In this document: one piece after another, positions 36,185-44,731 of the stretch
How the letters are laid out: every line of letters begins with the position of its first letter
Numbering within the stretch: the first letter of the stretch is position 1
The notes under the pieces: generated by a model
Seen by the model: only the letters and a program-made list of their open reading frames with translations
What the model was told of the DNA's origin: nothing
Database searches by the model: none
Program-made: the position numbers and the translations under genes
Source: Allosphingosinicella sp042666435
Lineage (GTDB): Bacteria > Pseudomonadota > Alphaproteobacteria > Sphingomonadales > Sphingomonadaceae
Assembly (NCBI RefSeq): GCF_042666435.1
Contig: NZ_JBHTDC010000002.1
Coordinates: 62,001 to 126,000 of the forward strand
Direction: 5' to 3'
Length of the DNA stretch: 64,000 nt

Positions 36185-38488
36185 ATGCGCGAGAAGGAAT
36201 TGCGGCTGGCCCTGGTCTGCTATGGCGGCATCAGCCTCGCCGTCTACATGCACGGTATCACCAAGGAGATATGGCGCCTCGCCCGCGCCAGCCGCGCCTT
36301 TCACGCCGGCGAGGCGGCGGAGGGCGGCAGCGAGGCGGTCTATCGCGCCCTGCTCGAGACCATCGCCGCCGAATGCGCCATCGAGCTTCGCGTGCTGGTC
36401 GACATTCTCGCCGGAGCCAGCGCGGGCGGGATCAACGCCATCTTCCTCGCCGAGGCGATCTCGACCGGCCGCTCGCTCGATCCGCTCACCGACCTCTGGC
36501 TGGAGAAAGCCGACATCGACAGCCTGCTCGATCCCGGCGTCAACCCGGTCTCGCGCTTCGCCAAGGCGGCGGCGGTGCCCTTCGCCTGGGCGCTATCGGC
36601 CAAGAGCGGCGGCACGGTCGAGCAGACGGTGGAGCCAGAGCATCAGGAGGAAGTCCGCGGCAAGCTCGCCAATTTCGTCCGCGCTCGCTGGTTCGCGCCG
36701 CCCTTCGCCGGGCCGGGATTCACCGAGCTCCTGCTCGACGCGCTCGACGCGATGGCGAAGAGCGGGACGGGGCCGGCGCTGCTGCCACATTACCAGCCGC
36801 TCGATCTGTTCGTCACCGTCACCGATTTTCGCGGCCATCCCGAAAGGCTTCGGCTCCATTCGCCGGCGGAGGTCGCCGAGACCGAGCATCGCCTCACCGT
36901 CTCCTTCCGCGATTCCGGCGGGCCGGAACGCGGCCTCGCCGACGCCGCGGAGCTCGCCTTCGCCGCCCGCGCCACCGCCAGCTTTCCGGGCGCCTTCCCG
37001 CCCTTCCAGGTGAAGGAACTCGACCGGGTGCTCGAAGCCCGCGACCGACCCTGGCCGGGCCGCGCCGCCTTCCTGGAGCGCGCCCTCCCCCGCCAGACGG
37101 CGATCGGCGACGCGGAGAGCGCGGTGCTGATCGACGGGTCGGTGCTCGCCAACGCGCCCTTCCGGCCGGCGATCGACGCGCTCCAGGACCGGCCGGCGCG
37201 GCGCGAGATCGATCGCCGCTTCGTCTATATCGACCCCAAGCCCGAAGGCCGCAGCGTCCGGCTGACCGCGACCGGCGAGGCCGAGCCGCCCGGCTTCTTC
37301 GCCACCATCTTCGGCGCCCTCTCCGACATTCCGCGCGAGCAGCCGATCCGCGACAATCTCGAAGCGATAGACGGCCGCTCGGCGCGCATCCGGCGATTGA
37401 GGCACATCGTCGATTCGATGCGTCCGCAGGTGGAGGCGGCGATCGAACGCACGTTCGGGACCACCTTGCTGCTTGGCCGGCCCACGCCCAAACGCCTCGC
37501 CGCGTGGCGGACCAAGGCGCAGAATATGGCCGCGCGCGAAGCCGGCTATGCCTATGCGGCTTATGGTCACCTCAAGCTTTCGTCGGTCGTCGAGGACATA
37601 GCCGGCCACATCTTCCGGCTCGGCGGCGGCGGCGTAAGGCACCGCCGCGAGCAGGTCCGGCTGGCGCTCTGGGACGTGGTGCGGCAGGCGGGGCTCGCGT
37701 CCGAGGAAGCGATGACCTCGGCCGGGGCGCGCGCCGACGTCATCCATTTCTTCCGCACCTTCGATCTCACCTACCGCACTCGCCGCCTCCGCCTCGTCGC
37801 CCGGCACCTGGGCGCGATGGACGAGCGGCCCGACGCGCCCCGCGCCGCGATCCAGGCCGCGCGCGAGGCCGTCTACGACCTGATCGGCCGCTATCGCGAG
37901 CCGGTGCAGGTGGACGGCCGGCCCGCGCCCGACGCCTTCCGGCGCGCCGAGGAAGAACCGGAGGAAGCGCTCGTAGCCCTCGCCGAACGGCTCGATCTCA
38001 AGGCGCATGACGATGAAGCGGACGTCCGCATCGCCGATGTCCTGGCGGCTTTCCCGAAGCCCGAGCGGCGGTCGCTGATCCTCAATTATCTGGGCTTTCC
38101 CTTCTACGACATCGCCACGCTGCCGCTCCTCCAGGGGGAGGGGCTGGACGAATTCGATCCGGTGAAGGTCGACCGCATCGCCCCCGACGACGCCACCGCG
38201 ATCCGCGAAGGCGGAGCGGAGGCCACGCTCAAGGGCATCCAGTTCAACAGCTTCGGCGCCTTCTTCAGCCGCGCCTATCGCGAGAATGATTATCTGTGGG
38301 GCCGCCTGCACGGCGCCGACCGGCTGATCGACATCATCGTGTCGACCCTGCCGGAAGGGATGCACCTGCCGCCGGGCACGGTCGCCACGCTGAAGCGCGA
38401 CGCGTTCCGCGCGATCGTCGCCGAGGAACGGAACCGGCTCGGCTCCATCTCTTCCTTGTTCGAGGCGCTGGACAAGGAGATAGGCTGA
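36185..38488 (+). CDS. Patatin-like protein (DUF3376-type)
   Basis: 767 residues from ATG 36185; an in-frame ATG at 36086 would add 33 residues unlike the family. The N-terminal patatin domain has the glycine-rich CYGGISLAVYMHG, the nucleophile Ser79 in LAGASAGGINAIF, and the catalytic Asp in LIDGSVLANAPF. The C-terminal part (about 400-767) is a helical region found with DUF3376, ending FRAIVAEERNRLGSISSLFE. It is probably a cytosolic or peripheral phospholipase/acyl hydrolase. No signal peptide is present. It stands alone, divergent from rlpA. Confidence 0.92.
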   Translation: MREKELRLALVCYGGISLAVYMHGITKEIWRLARASRAFHAGEAAEGGSEAVYRALLETIAAECAIELRVLVDILAGASAGGINAIFLAEAISTGRSLDPLTDLWLEKADIDSLLDPGVNPVSRFAKAAAVPFAWALSAKSGGTVEQTVEPEHQEEVRGKLANFVRARWFAPPFAGPGFTELLLDALDAMAKSGTGPALLPHYQPLDLFVTVTDFRGHPERLRLHSPAEVAETEHRLTVSFRDSGGPERGLADAAELAFAARATASFPGAFPPFQVKELDRVLEARDRPWPGRAAFLERALPRQTAIGDAESAVLIDGSVLANAPFRPAIDALQDRPARREIDRRFVYIDPKPEGRSVRLTATGEAEPPGFFATIFGALSDIPREQPIRDNLEAIDGRSARIRRLRHIVDSMRPQVEAAIERTFGTTLLLGRPTPKRLAAWRTKAQNMAAREAGYAYAAYGHLKLSSVVEDIAGHIFRLGGGGVRHRREQVRLALWDVVRQAGLASEEAMTSAGARADVIHFFRTFDLTYRTRRLRLVARHLGAMDERPDAPRAAIQAAREAVYDLIGRYREPVQVDGRPAPDAFRRAEEEPEEALVALAERLDLKAHDDEADVRIADVLAAFPKPERRSLILNYLGFPFYDIATLPLLQGEGLDEFDPVKVDRIAPDDATAIREGGAEATLKGIQFNSFGAFFSRAYRENDYLWGRLHGADRLIDIIVSTLPEGMHLPPGTVATLKRDAFRAIVAEERNRLGSISSLFEALDKEIG

Positions 38489-38577
38489 GGCGGCCGTGCT
38501 CCGCGCGTCCGGCGCGCGGGGTCTGGACTGGCGGGCGAAATTGTTAGAGCGTAAGCCGGGCCGGCTGGGAGATTTCG

Positions 38578-38928
38578 ATGCAGTTCCTGAAAACGCTTTT
38601 CTGGGTCGCCATGGCGGTCATCCTGGTGCTGTTCGCGAGCGTCAACTGGAACGCCGTGACGGTCACCCTGTGGGGCGGCCTCCAGGCCGACGTGAAGCTG
38701 CCCATCCTGATCCTCGCCTCCTTCCTTCTGGGCTTCCTGCCGATGCTGGTCGTCCACCGCGCGCGCAGCTGGACCCTGAAGCGGCGCCTCGACATGTATG
38801 AGCGACAGACCGCCGTCGCCCAGCCGCCCGCCGTCGCCCCAATCCCCGTCGCTCCCCTCCCCGACGCCCCCCTCCCCGCAGCCGACGACCGCACCGCAAC
38901 CGACAGCAAGGTCTGGCCCAAGGCATGA
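38578..38928 (+). CDS. LapA-domain inner-membrane protein
   Basis: 116 residues with two membrane helices (LFWVAMAVILVLFASVNW and LPILILASFLLGFLPMLVVH) and a short basic cytoplasmic coiled stretch (RARSWTLKRRLDMYERQ), the LapA/YciS layout. The C-terminal third is Pro/Ala-rich (VAPIPVAPLPDAPLPAA). LapA is linked to lipopolysaccharide assembly in enterobacteria. It lies directly upstream of pyrF with a 4-base overlap, the yciS-pyrF order also seen elsewhere. Confidence 0.9.
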   Translation: MQFLKTLFWVAMAVILVLFASVNWNAVTVTLWGGLQADVKLPILILASFLLGFLPMLVVHRARSWTLKRRLDMYERQTAVAQPPAVAPIPVAPLPDAPLPAADDRTATDSKVWPKA

Positions 38929-39599
38929 GGAGCCCCATCTACGTCGCCATTGACACGCCCGATCTCGACAAGGCCAAAGCGATCGCCGCGCGTGTCCGGC
39001 TCCATGTCGGCGGCATCAAGCTCGGCCTCGAATTCTTCTCGGCAAACGGGCGCCAGGGCATTCGCGATATGGCCGAGCTCGGCCTTCCCATCTTCCTCGA
39101 CCTGAAGCTCCACGACATACCCAACACGGTCGGCAAGGCGATCCAGGCGCTGCGGCCGCTGGAGCCGGCCATCCTCACCGTCCATGCCGCTGGCGGGCGG
39201 GCCATGCTGGAAGACGCCAAGGCCGCCGCCCCGACCGGGACCAGGGTGGTGGCGGTGACCGTGCTGACCAGCCTCGACGGCGCCGACCTTGGCGCCATCG
39301 GCGTCGGGTCCGACCCGCACGCTCAGGTCGAGCGGCTGACCGCCCTCGCCCGCGAAGCCGGGGTCGACGGCGTGGTCTGCTCCGGCAACGAGGTCTCCGC
39401 CGCAAGGGCGCTGTGGCCGGAAGGTTTCTTTGTCGTCCCCGGCGTACGCCCGGCCGGCGGGCGCAGCGGCGACCAGAAACGCGTGATGACCCCGCGCGCC
39501 GCATTGGACGCCGGCGCCTCGATCCTCGTCATCGGCCGCCCCATTACCGAGGCCCGAGACCCCGACAAGGCCGCCCGCGCGATCGAGGCGACGCTGTAA
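38925..39599 (+). CDS. pyrF: Orotidine 5'-phosphate decarboxylase
   Basis: 224 residues. Seen: the N-terminal AIDTPDLDKA, the catalytic Lys-Asp motif in FLDLKLHDIPNTVGKAI, VHAAGGRAMLEDA, the phosphate-binding VVPGVRPAGGRSGDQKR, and the final VIGRPITEARDPDKAARA. It makes UMP, the last step of pyrimidine synthesis. It overlaps lapA by 4 bases. In many alphaproteobacteria trpF, trpB and trpA lie between pyrF and accD (recall); here accD follows after only 53 bp. Confidence 0.97.
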   Translation: MRSPIYVAIDTPDLDKAKAIAARVRLHVGGIKLGLEFFSANGRQGIRDMAELGLPIFLDLKLHDIPNTVGKAIQALRPLEPAILTVHAAGGRAMLEDAKAAAPTGTRVVAVTVLTSLDGADLGAIGVGSDPHAQVERLTALAREAGVDGVVCSGNEVSAARALWPEGFFVVPGVRPAGGRSGDQKRVMTPRAALDAGASILVIGRPITEARDPDKAARAIEATL

Positions 39600-39652
39600 C
39601 TGGACAAATAGGGCGGCTTGTTCCATCCGCGCGGCGGAAGGAGATTCCCCCC

Positions 39653-40504
39653 ATGAGCTGGCTCAACCGGGTTCGCCAGAGCATCCCGTTCCTGCCCAAG
39701 CGTGAGACGCCGGAGAATCTCTGGCACAAATGCCGCGATTGCGAAGCGATGATCTTCACCCGCGAATGGGAGGAGAATGGCTTCGTCTGCCCGCGCTGCG
39801 ACCATCACGACCGGATCGGCCCGAGGCAGCGTTTCGAGCGGCTGTTCGATCCCGGGTATTCGCTGCTCCCGCCGCCGGCGGTGAAGGAAGACCCCCTCAA
39901 GTTTCGCGACAGCAAGAAATATACCGACCGGATCAAGGCCGCGCGCCAGAAGACCGGCGAGACCGACGCGCTGATCAACGGCCGCGGCACCATCGAGGGA
40001 CAGCGCGCCGTCATCGGCGTCCAGGATTTCGCCTTCATGGGCGGATCGATGGGCATGGCGGTGGGCGCCGCCTTCGTCGCCGGCGTGCGCGCGGCGATCG
40101 AGGACCGGTGTCCGTACATCATCTTCACCGCCGCCGGCGGCGCGCGGATGCAGGAAGGCATCCTCTCCTTGATGCAGATGCCCAAGACGACCGTCGCGAT
40201 CTCCGAGCTGAAGGAAGCGGGGCTCCCCTATATCGTCGTCCTGACCGATCCGACGACCGGCGGCGTCACCGCTTCCTACGCGATGCTCGGCGACGTCCAG
40301 ATCGCGGAACCCAACGCGCTGATCGGCTTCGCCGGCCAGCGCGTCATCGAATCGACGATCCGCGAGAAGCTGCCCGAAGGCTTCCAGCGCGCCGAATATC
40401 TGCACGATCACGGCATGATCGACATGGTCGTGCACCGCCGGGACCTGCGCCAGCGGCTCGCCCAGCTCATCGCCTACCTGACGCCCCGGAAAGAAGCGGC
40501 GTGA
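39653..40504 (+). CDS. accD: Acetyl-CoA carboxylase, carboxyltransferase beta subunit
   Basis: 283 residues from ATG 39653 (GGAAGGAG nine bases upstream). An N-terminal C4 zinc ribbon (HKCRDCEAMIF and FVCPRCDHHDRIG) precedes the crotonase-fold carboxyltransferase domain (FMGGSMGMAVGAAFVAGVRA, IFTAAGGARMQEGILSLMQM, LTDPTTGGVTASYAMLGDVQ). With AccA it transfers the carboxyl group from biotin to acetyl-CoA, the first committed step of fatty-acid synthesis. folC follows, separated by a family D palindrome pair. Confidence 0.97.
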   Translation: MSWLNRVRQSIPFLPKRETPENLWHKCRDCEAMIFTREWEENGFVCPRCDHHDRIGPRQRFERLFDPGYSLLPPPAVKEDPLKFRDSKKYTDRIKAARQKTGETDALINGRGTIEGQRAVIGVQDFAFMGGSMGMAVGAAFVAGVRAAIEDRCPYIIFTAAGGARMQEGILSLMQMPKTTVAISELKEAGLPYIVVLTDPTTGGVTASYAMLGDVQIAEPNALIGFAGQRVIESTIREKLPEGFQRAEYLHDHGMIDMVVHRRDLRQRLAQLIAYLTPRKEAA

Positions 40505-40511
40505 AGATGAG

Positions 40512-40595
40512 CGTCATGCTGAACTCGTTTCAGCATCCATCGCCGAGCGGCGGCGCGGGTGGAGAGCTGGACCCTGAACCAAGTTCAGGGTGACG
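40512..40595. repeat. Intergenic palindrome pair, family D (copy 2), accD-folC gap
   Basis: The left unit (40512-40539) starts CGTCATGCTGAACTCGTTTC; the right unit (40568-40595) ends with CCAAGTTCAGGGTGACG, inverted. It fills the whole gap between accD and folC. The right unit ends 2 bp before the GTG start of folC, and its CAGGG may serve as ribosome-binding site. Confidence 0.9.
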
Positions 40596-40597
40596 CG

Positions 40598-41926
40598 GTG
40601 GCCGACCGCGCCGTATCCGACAGCCCCCTCGTCCAGCGCCAGCTCGACCGGCTGGCGATATTGTCCCCGGGGACCGACACGCTGGGTCTGGACCGGATAA
40701 CCAAGCTCCTCGGCCGTCTCGGCAATCCCGAGCGCGCCTTGCCGCCCGTCTTCCATGTCGCCGGCACCAACGGCAAGGGCTCGACCTGCGCGTTCCTGCG
40801 CGCGGCGATCGAGGCGTCGGGCCGCAAGGCGCATGTCTATACCAGCCCGCATCTGGTGCGCTTCAACGAGCGCATCCGCCTCGCCGGAACGCTGATCGAC
40901 GACGATCTGCTCGCGCCCTTGCTCGCCGAGTCGCTCGACGCGGCCGACGGCATCGGCCCGAGCTTCTTCGAGGCGACCACCGCCGCCGCCTTCCTGGCTT
41001 TCTCGCGCGTCCCCGCCGACGCCTGCATCGTCGAGGTCGGGCTCGGCGGCCGGCTCGACGCGACCAACGTAATCCCCACCCCGGCCGTCTGCGGCATCGC
41101 CCAATTGGGGCTCGACCATCAATTCTTCCTCGGCTCCAGGCTGGACGGCATCGCGGCGGAGAAAGCCGGCATCGCCAAGTCCGGCGTGCCGCTCGTCACC
41201 CAGCATTATCCCGAGCGGATCGCCGACCGGGTCGGCCGGACGGCGGCCGCCGCGGGCGCGACATGGCTCCCGCGCGGCGGCATATGGGACGCGACCCTTT
41301 ATCAGCGCCGCCTTCATTATCGCGACGACCGCGGCAAGCTCGACCTTCCCTTGCCCCGGCTGCATGGCAGCCACCAGGTGATGAACGCCGCGCTGGCCGT
41401 CGCCATGCTGCGCCACCAGGACGCGCTACCCATCCCCGATTCCGCCCTGCGCGCCGCCATGGGCTGGGCGGAATGGCCGGCGCGGTTGCAACAGATGGCG
41501 GCGGGGCCGCTTCACGCCCTCCTGCCCAGGGACTCCGAGCTATGGCTGGACGGCGGCCACAATCCGGCGGCGGCGCGGGCGATCGCCGATTTCTTCCGCG
41601 GCCATGTGCCGGCCGGGCGGCCGTTCCACATCGTCTTCGGCCTGCTCGACAACAAGGATGCGGCGGGCGTGCTCAAACCCTTTCGCGACCGCGCCATCAC
41701 GCTTCACAGCGTGCCGGTGCCGGGCCACGCTCATCACAGCCCCGCGACCCTCGCCGCCGCGGCGCGCGACGCCGGCCTCCACGCCGTTCCGGCGGCCGAT
41801 GTCGAGGGGGCGCTCGGGTGGATTTCCCGCCATGCGGATCGCGCCAACCCGCCGGTCGTGCTGATCCTCGGCTCGCTCTACCTGGCGGGCGAGGTGCTGA
41901 GGAAGAACGATCAGGCACCGGGCTGA
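40598..41926 (+). CDS. folC: Dihydrofolate/folylpolyglutamate synthase
   Basis: 442 residues from GTG 40598. Seen: ATP-binding GTNGKGSTCAFLRAAIEAS, HVYTSPHLVRFNERIRL, EVGLGGRLDATNVI, and LDGGHNPAAARAIADFF of the C-terminal ligase domain. It adds glutamates to folate. An in-frame ATG at 40559 would add 13 residues (ESWTLNQVQGDA) encoded wholly by the family D palindrome; I take those as non-native and prefer the GTG. It follows accD in the common accD-folC order. Its stop lies just before a family C repeat. Confidence 0.93.
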   Translation: MADRAVSDSPLVQRQLDRLAILSPGTDTLGLDRITKLLGRLGNPERALPPVFHVAGTNGKGSTCAFLRAAIEASGRKAHVYTSPHLVRFNERIRLAGTLIDDDLLAPLLAESLDAADGIGPSFFEATTAAAFLAFSRVPADACIVEVGLGGRLDATNVIPTPAVCGIAQLGLDHQFFLGSRLDGIAAEKAGIAKSGVPLVTQHYPERIADRVGRTAAAAGATWLPRGGIWDATLYQRRLHYRDDRGKLDLPLPRLHGSHQVMNAALAVAMLRHQDALPIPDSALRAAMGWAEWPARLQQMAAGPLHALLPRDSELWLDGGHNPAAARAIADFFRGHVPAGRPFHIVFGLLDNKDAAGVLKPFRDRAITLHSVPVPGHAHHSPATLAAAARDAGLHAVPAADVEGALGWISRHADRANPPVVLILGSLYLAGEVLRKNDQAPG

Positions 41927-41929
41927 ATG

Positions 41930-41992
41930 TTCCCCGGCGAAAGCCGGGGCCCAGACTATCGTGCCGCTGGCCCCCGGCTTTCGCCGGGGAGC
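41930..41992. repeat. Intergenic palindrome pair, family C (copy 1), between folC and ampG
   Basis: The left unit (41930-41954) is TTCCCCGGCGAAAGCCGGGG then CCCAG; the right unit (41967-41992) is its inverted copy ending in CTTTCGCCGGGGAGC. The right half supplies the last codons and stop of ampG, which converges on folC here. It is a likely bidirectional terminator. Confidence 0.9.
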
Positions 41993-43347
41993 ATTGTCTC
42001 ATCCCCATCCCGCCGCGCATCGCCCGGCCCTTCGATGCCCGCGTCCCCGATCGAATCGTCGGCAAGGCCGCTGCGCATCATGAACCAGAACAGGATGATG
42101 CCGGGAAAGGCGATGATCGTCGTCAGCAGGTAGAAGTTCACATAGCCCATCGTCTCGATCAGCGATCCGGCCGTCGTTCCGGTCAGGAACCGTCCGGCGA
42201 TGCTGGCGAGCGCCGACAGCAGCGCATATTGGGTGGCCGTGAAGCGCAGATTGCACAGCGCCGACAGATAGGCGACCACCGTCACGCCGCCGATGCCGCT
42301 GGCGAAATTCTCGAAGGCCATCACCGACGCCATCGCCCAATTCTCGCGCCCGATCAAAGCGAGGCCGGCAAATCCGAAGTTCGATACCGCCATCAGCACG
42401 AGGCTGATCAGCACGGACCTTTTCATGCCGAGCTTGGCGTAGAGGATGCCGCCGACGAACACCCCGACCAGCAAAGCGATGAAGCCGACGCCGACATCGT
42501 AGAAAGCCACCTGGTCCTTGGTGAATCCCAGATCCTCGAACAGCAGCCGCAAGGTCAGGTTGGCGAGCGTGTCGCCGATCTTGTGGATGAGGACGAACAG
42601 CAGGACGACCAGCGCCCCCTGGCGTTTCAGGAACTCGGCCAGCGGGCTGAAATAGGCGATCACCGCCTGGAGCGGGCCGTGGATCGGCGCGGGCTCGCGG
42701 TGCCGCGCGGGTTCGCCCATCACCAGCCCGACGATCATCGCCGGCAATGCGAACACCGCGCAGACCGCATAGCCGACCGCCCAGCCGTAGCGCGTCGCCA
42801 GGACCAGCGCCAGCGCGCCCGCCGCCGCCGCGCCGATCCGCCAGCCATATTGCGACATGCCCGATCCGACGCCGAGCTGGCGCGGCTCGAGGAGCTCGAT
42901 CCGATAGGCGTCGATGGCGATGTCGTAGGTCGCGCCGGCGACGCCGACCAATATCGCGGCGATCGCCACCATCTGAATGTCCGCCGCCGGATCGAGGCTG
43001 CCGAGAAAGAACACCGCCGCCATGACGAACAGTCCGATCACCCACAGCCAGGAACGCCGCTGGCCGAAGCGGTAGAGGATCGGAAGCCGCACATTGTCGA
43101 CGATCGGCGCCCACAGGAACTTGAAATTATAGGCGAGGAAGGTGAGCGCGAAGGCTGTCACCGTGCTCTTGGTGATGCCGTCCTCGGCCAGCCGCGTGCT
43201 GAGCGTCGCCCCGATCATCGCGAAGGGGAAGCCCGACGACATGCCGAGGAACAGAGCAGCCAGCGGTGCGGCCTCGAAATAAGGGCGGATGCCTTCGGGA
43301 AGGCGGCTGCGCCAGTCGCTGGGCGCGGTCGTTGCGGCTTGATCCAT
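41956..43347 (-). CDS. AmpG-family muropeptide MFS permease
   Basis: 463 residues from ATG 43347. About 12-14 membrane helices with AmpG hallmarks: LAALFLGMSSGFPFAMIGAT, AYNFKFLWAPIVDNVRLPIL, GQRRSWLWVIGLFVMAAVFF, YDIAIDAYRIELLEPRQLGV. AmpG imports anhydro-muropeptides for cell-wall recycling and influences beta-lactamase induction. The C-terminal 14 residues (TMLPGESRGPAAR end) are encoded by the family C palindrome, so the original stop has been replaced. It is divergent from the Rieske oxygenase gene over 94 bp. Confidence 0.92.
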   Translation of the reverse strand: MDQAATTAPSDWRSRLPEGIRPYFEAAPLAALFLGMSSGFPFAMIGATLSTRLAEDGITKSTVTAFALTFLAYNFKFLWAPIVDNVRLPILYRFGQRRSWLWVIGLFVMAAVFFLGSLDPAADIQMVAIAAILVGVAGATYDIAIDAYRIELLEPRQLGVGSGMSQYGWRIGAAAAGALALVLATRYGWAVGYAVCAVFALPAMIVGLVMGEPARHREPAPIHGPLQAVIAYFSPLAEFLKRQGALVVLLFVLIHKIGDTLANLTLRLLFEDLGFTKDQVAFYDVGVGFIALLVGVFVGGILYAKLGMKRSVLISLVLMAVSNFGFAGLALIGRENWAMASVMAFENFASGIGGVTVVAYLSALCNLRFTATQYALLSALASIAGRFLTGTTAGSLIETMGYVNFYLLTTIIAFPGIILFWFMMRSGLADDSIGDAGIEGPGDARRDGDETMLPGESRGPAAR

Positions 43348-43441
43348 GACGCTTCTTGTAGAGTCTTCCATCGCGTCGGCTAGCCCTGTTCGGCGGATCG
43401 GCGCTTGCCTTCCCGCGCCCGCGCAAGCACCTTCGCCCGCC

Positions 43442-44578
43442 ATGGACGCGCAAACCACAAGGCGGCCGACCAAAGGGCAGCTCGCGCTCGCGCAAGCGGT
43501 TGCCGACGGGCGCAATGCCGTAGGGTCGGCTGTCACGACCCTCTCCGCCCCTCTCTATACCGACCCGTCCCGCTTCGATCTGGAACAGCGACGCCTGTTC
43601 GGACGGCTCCCCCAGGTGATCGCGCCCTCCGCCCTACTTCCCCGCGCCAACATGGCGGTCCCGCACGACGGTTTCGGCGTGCCTCTCCTCATCAGCCGCG
43701 ACAAGGCCGGGATGGCCCACGTCTTCTACAATGTCTGCCGCCACCGGGGGACGCGGCTGGTCGAGGGCGGCGAGGCTTTATGCGCGCCCCGGCTAGTCTG
43801 TCCCTACCACGCCTGGGCTTACAGGCTGGACGGCGCCCTCGCCGCGATTCCGCGGGCCGACAGCTTTCCCGGCCTCGACAAGGCCGACCACCGCCTCGCC
43901 GAGCTTCCAAGCCACGAGGCGGGCGGCCTGATCTGGTTCGCGCGCGGAGAGGCGGACTTTGCCGACGCCGCCTCGCTCGCGCCCGAATTCGACGCGTTCG
44001 GCCTCGCCGGCCACCATCTCTTCCGCCGCCACGTCCATGATGTCGCCGCCAACTGGAAGCTGATCATGGACGCGTTCCTGGAAAGCTACCACGTCCAGCG
44101 GCTGCACAGCTCCAGCATCGGCAAATTCTTCGCCGACGGGGTGACCGCCGCCGACAGGATCGGGCCGCACCAGCGCTCGGCCGTCGGCCGCGCCGAATAT
44201 CTCGCCCGCATCGACCATGAAGACTGGACCGCGCTGAGGGGCGCCGTCACCTTCGCCTACCAACTCTTCCCGGCGACGGTGATCGTCGTCAGCCCCGATT
44301 ATGTGAACGTGATGACGCTGATGCCCCAGAGCGTCGGCCGCACACTGGTCGAGGATTTCATGCTCATCCCCGGACCGCCCGGCTCGGCCGAGGAGGAATT
44401 GCACTGGGAGAAGAGCTGGACATTGCTCGACGAGGGCACGTTCGGAGCCGAGGATTTCCGCGCCGCCGCATTGGGCCAGGAGGGGCTTTCCTCCGGCGCC
44501 ATCGACCGCATCACGCTGGGAACGCTGGAAGCCGGGATCCACCATTTTCATGCACAGATCGAGGCGGCGCTGACCTGA
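43442..44578 (+). CDS. Aromatic ring-hydroxylating (Rieske) oxygenase, alpha subunit
   Basis: 378 residues. The N-terminal Rieske [2Fe-2S] domain has C99-R-H101 and C120-PY-H123 ligands (FYNVCRHRGTRLVEGGE, LVCPYHAWAYRLDGAL). The catalytic domain carries the mononuclear iron site H217 and H222 (MDAFLESYHVQRLHSSS). Known members oxidise aromatics, choline-like quaternary amines or carnitine; the substrate is not evident. No ferredoxin, reductase or beta subunit is adjacent. It starts at ATG 43442; the start of ampG is 94 bp away on the other strand. Confidence 0.92.
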   Translation: MDAQTTRRPTKGQLALAQAVADGRNAVGSAVTTLSAPLYTDPSRFDLEQRRLFGRLPQVIAPSALLPRANMAVPHDGFGVPLLISRDKAGMAHVFYNVCRHRGTRLVEGGEALCAPRLVCPYHAWAYRLDGALAAIPRADSFPGLDKADHRLAELPSHEAGGLIWFARGEADFADAASLAPEFDAFGLAGHHLFRRHVHDVAANWKLIMDAFLESYHVQRLHSSSIGKFFADGVTAADRIGPHQRSAVGRAEYLARIDHEDWTALRGAVTFAYQLFPATVIVVSPDYVNVMTLMPQSVGRTLVEDFMLIPGPPGSAEEELHWEKSWTLLDEGTFGAEDFRAAALGQEGLSSGAIDRITLGTLEAGIHHFHAQIEAALT

Positions 44579-44580
44579 CC

Positions 44581-44606
44581 GTTCCCCGGCGAAAGCCGGG
44601 GCCCAG
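44581..44606. repeat. Single family C palindrome after the Rieske oxygenase gene
   Basis: GTTCCCCGGCGAAAGCCGGGG then CCCAG, the same unit as the left half at 41930-41954, begins 2 bp after the oxygenase stop. Only one half is present; a family D pair follows at once. Confidence 0.85.
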
Positions 44607-44624
44607 CCTTTACCGCCGCGATCC

Positions 44625-44708
44625 CGTCATGCTGAACTTGTTTCAGCATCCATATCCGAGTCACATGACGGGTGGGTAGGTGGACCCTGAAACAAGTTCA
44701 GGGTGACG
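44625..44708. repeat. Intergenic palindrome pair, family D (copy 3)
   Basis: The left unit (44625-44652) starts CGTCATGCTGAACTTGTTTC; the right unit (44681-44708) ends AACAAGTTCAGGGTGACG, inverted. It lies between the convergent Rieske oxygenase and response regulator genes. Confidence 0.9.
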
Positions 44709-44731
44709 ATTCAATGTAACTACATCCCCCT

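Noticed and set aside
38855..38885. C-rich run in lapA resembling family A
   Set aside because: It is the Pro/Ala-rich coding tail of LapA (repeated CCC codons) without palindromic structure.
41263..43383. A 706-codon plus-strand frame running from within folC across ampG
   Set aside because: It crosses two real genes on opposite strands and reads low-complexity Arg/Gln/His/Asp-rich sequence, so it is a shadow.
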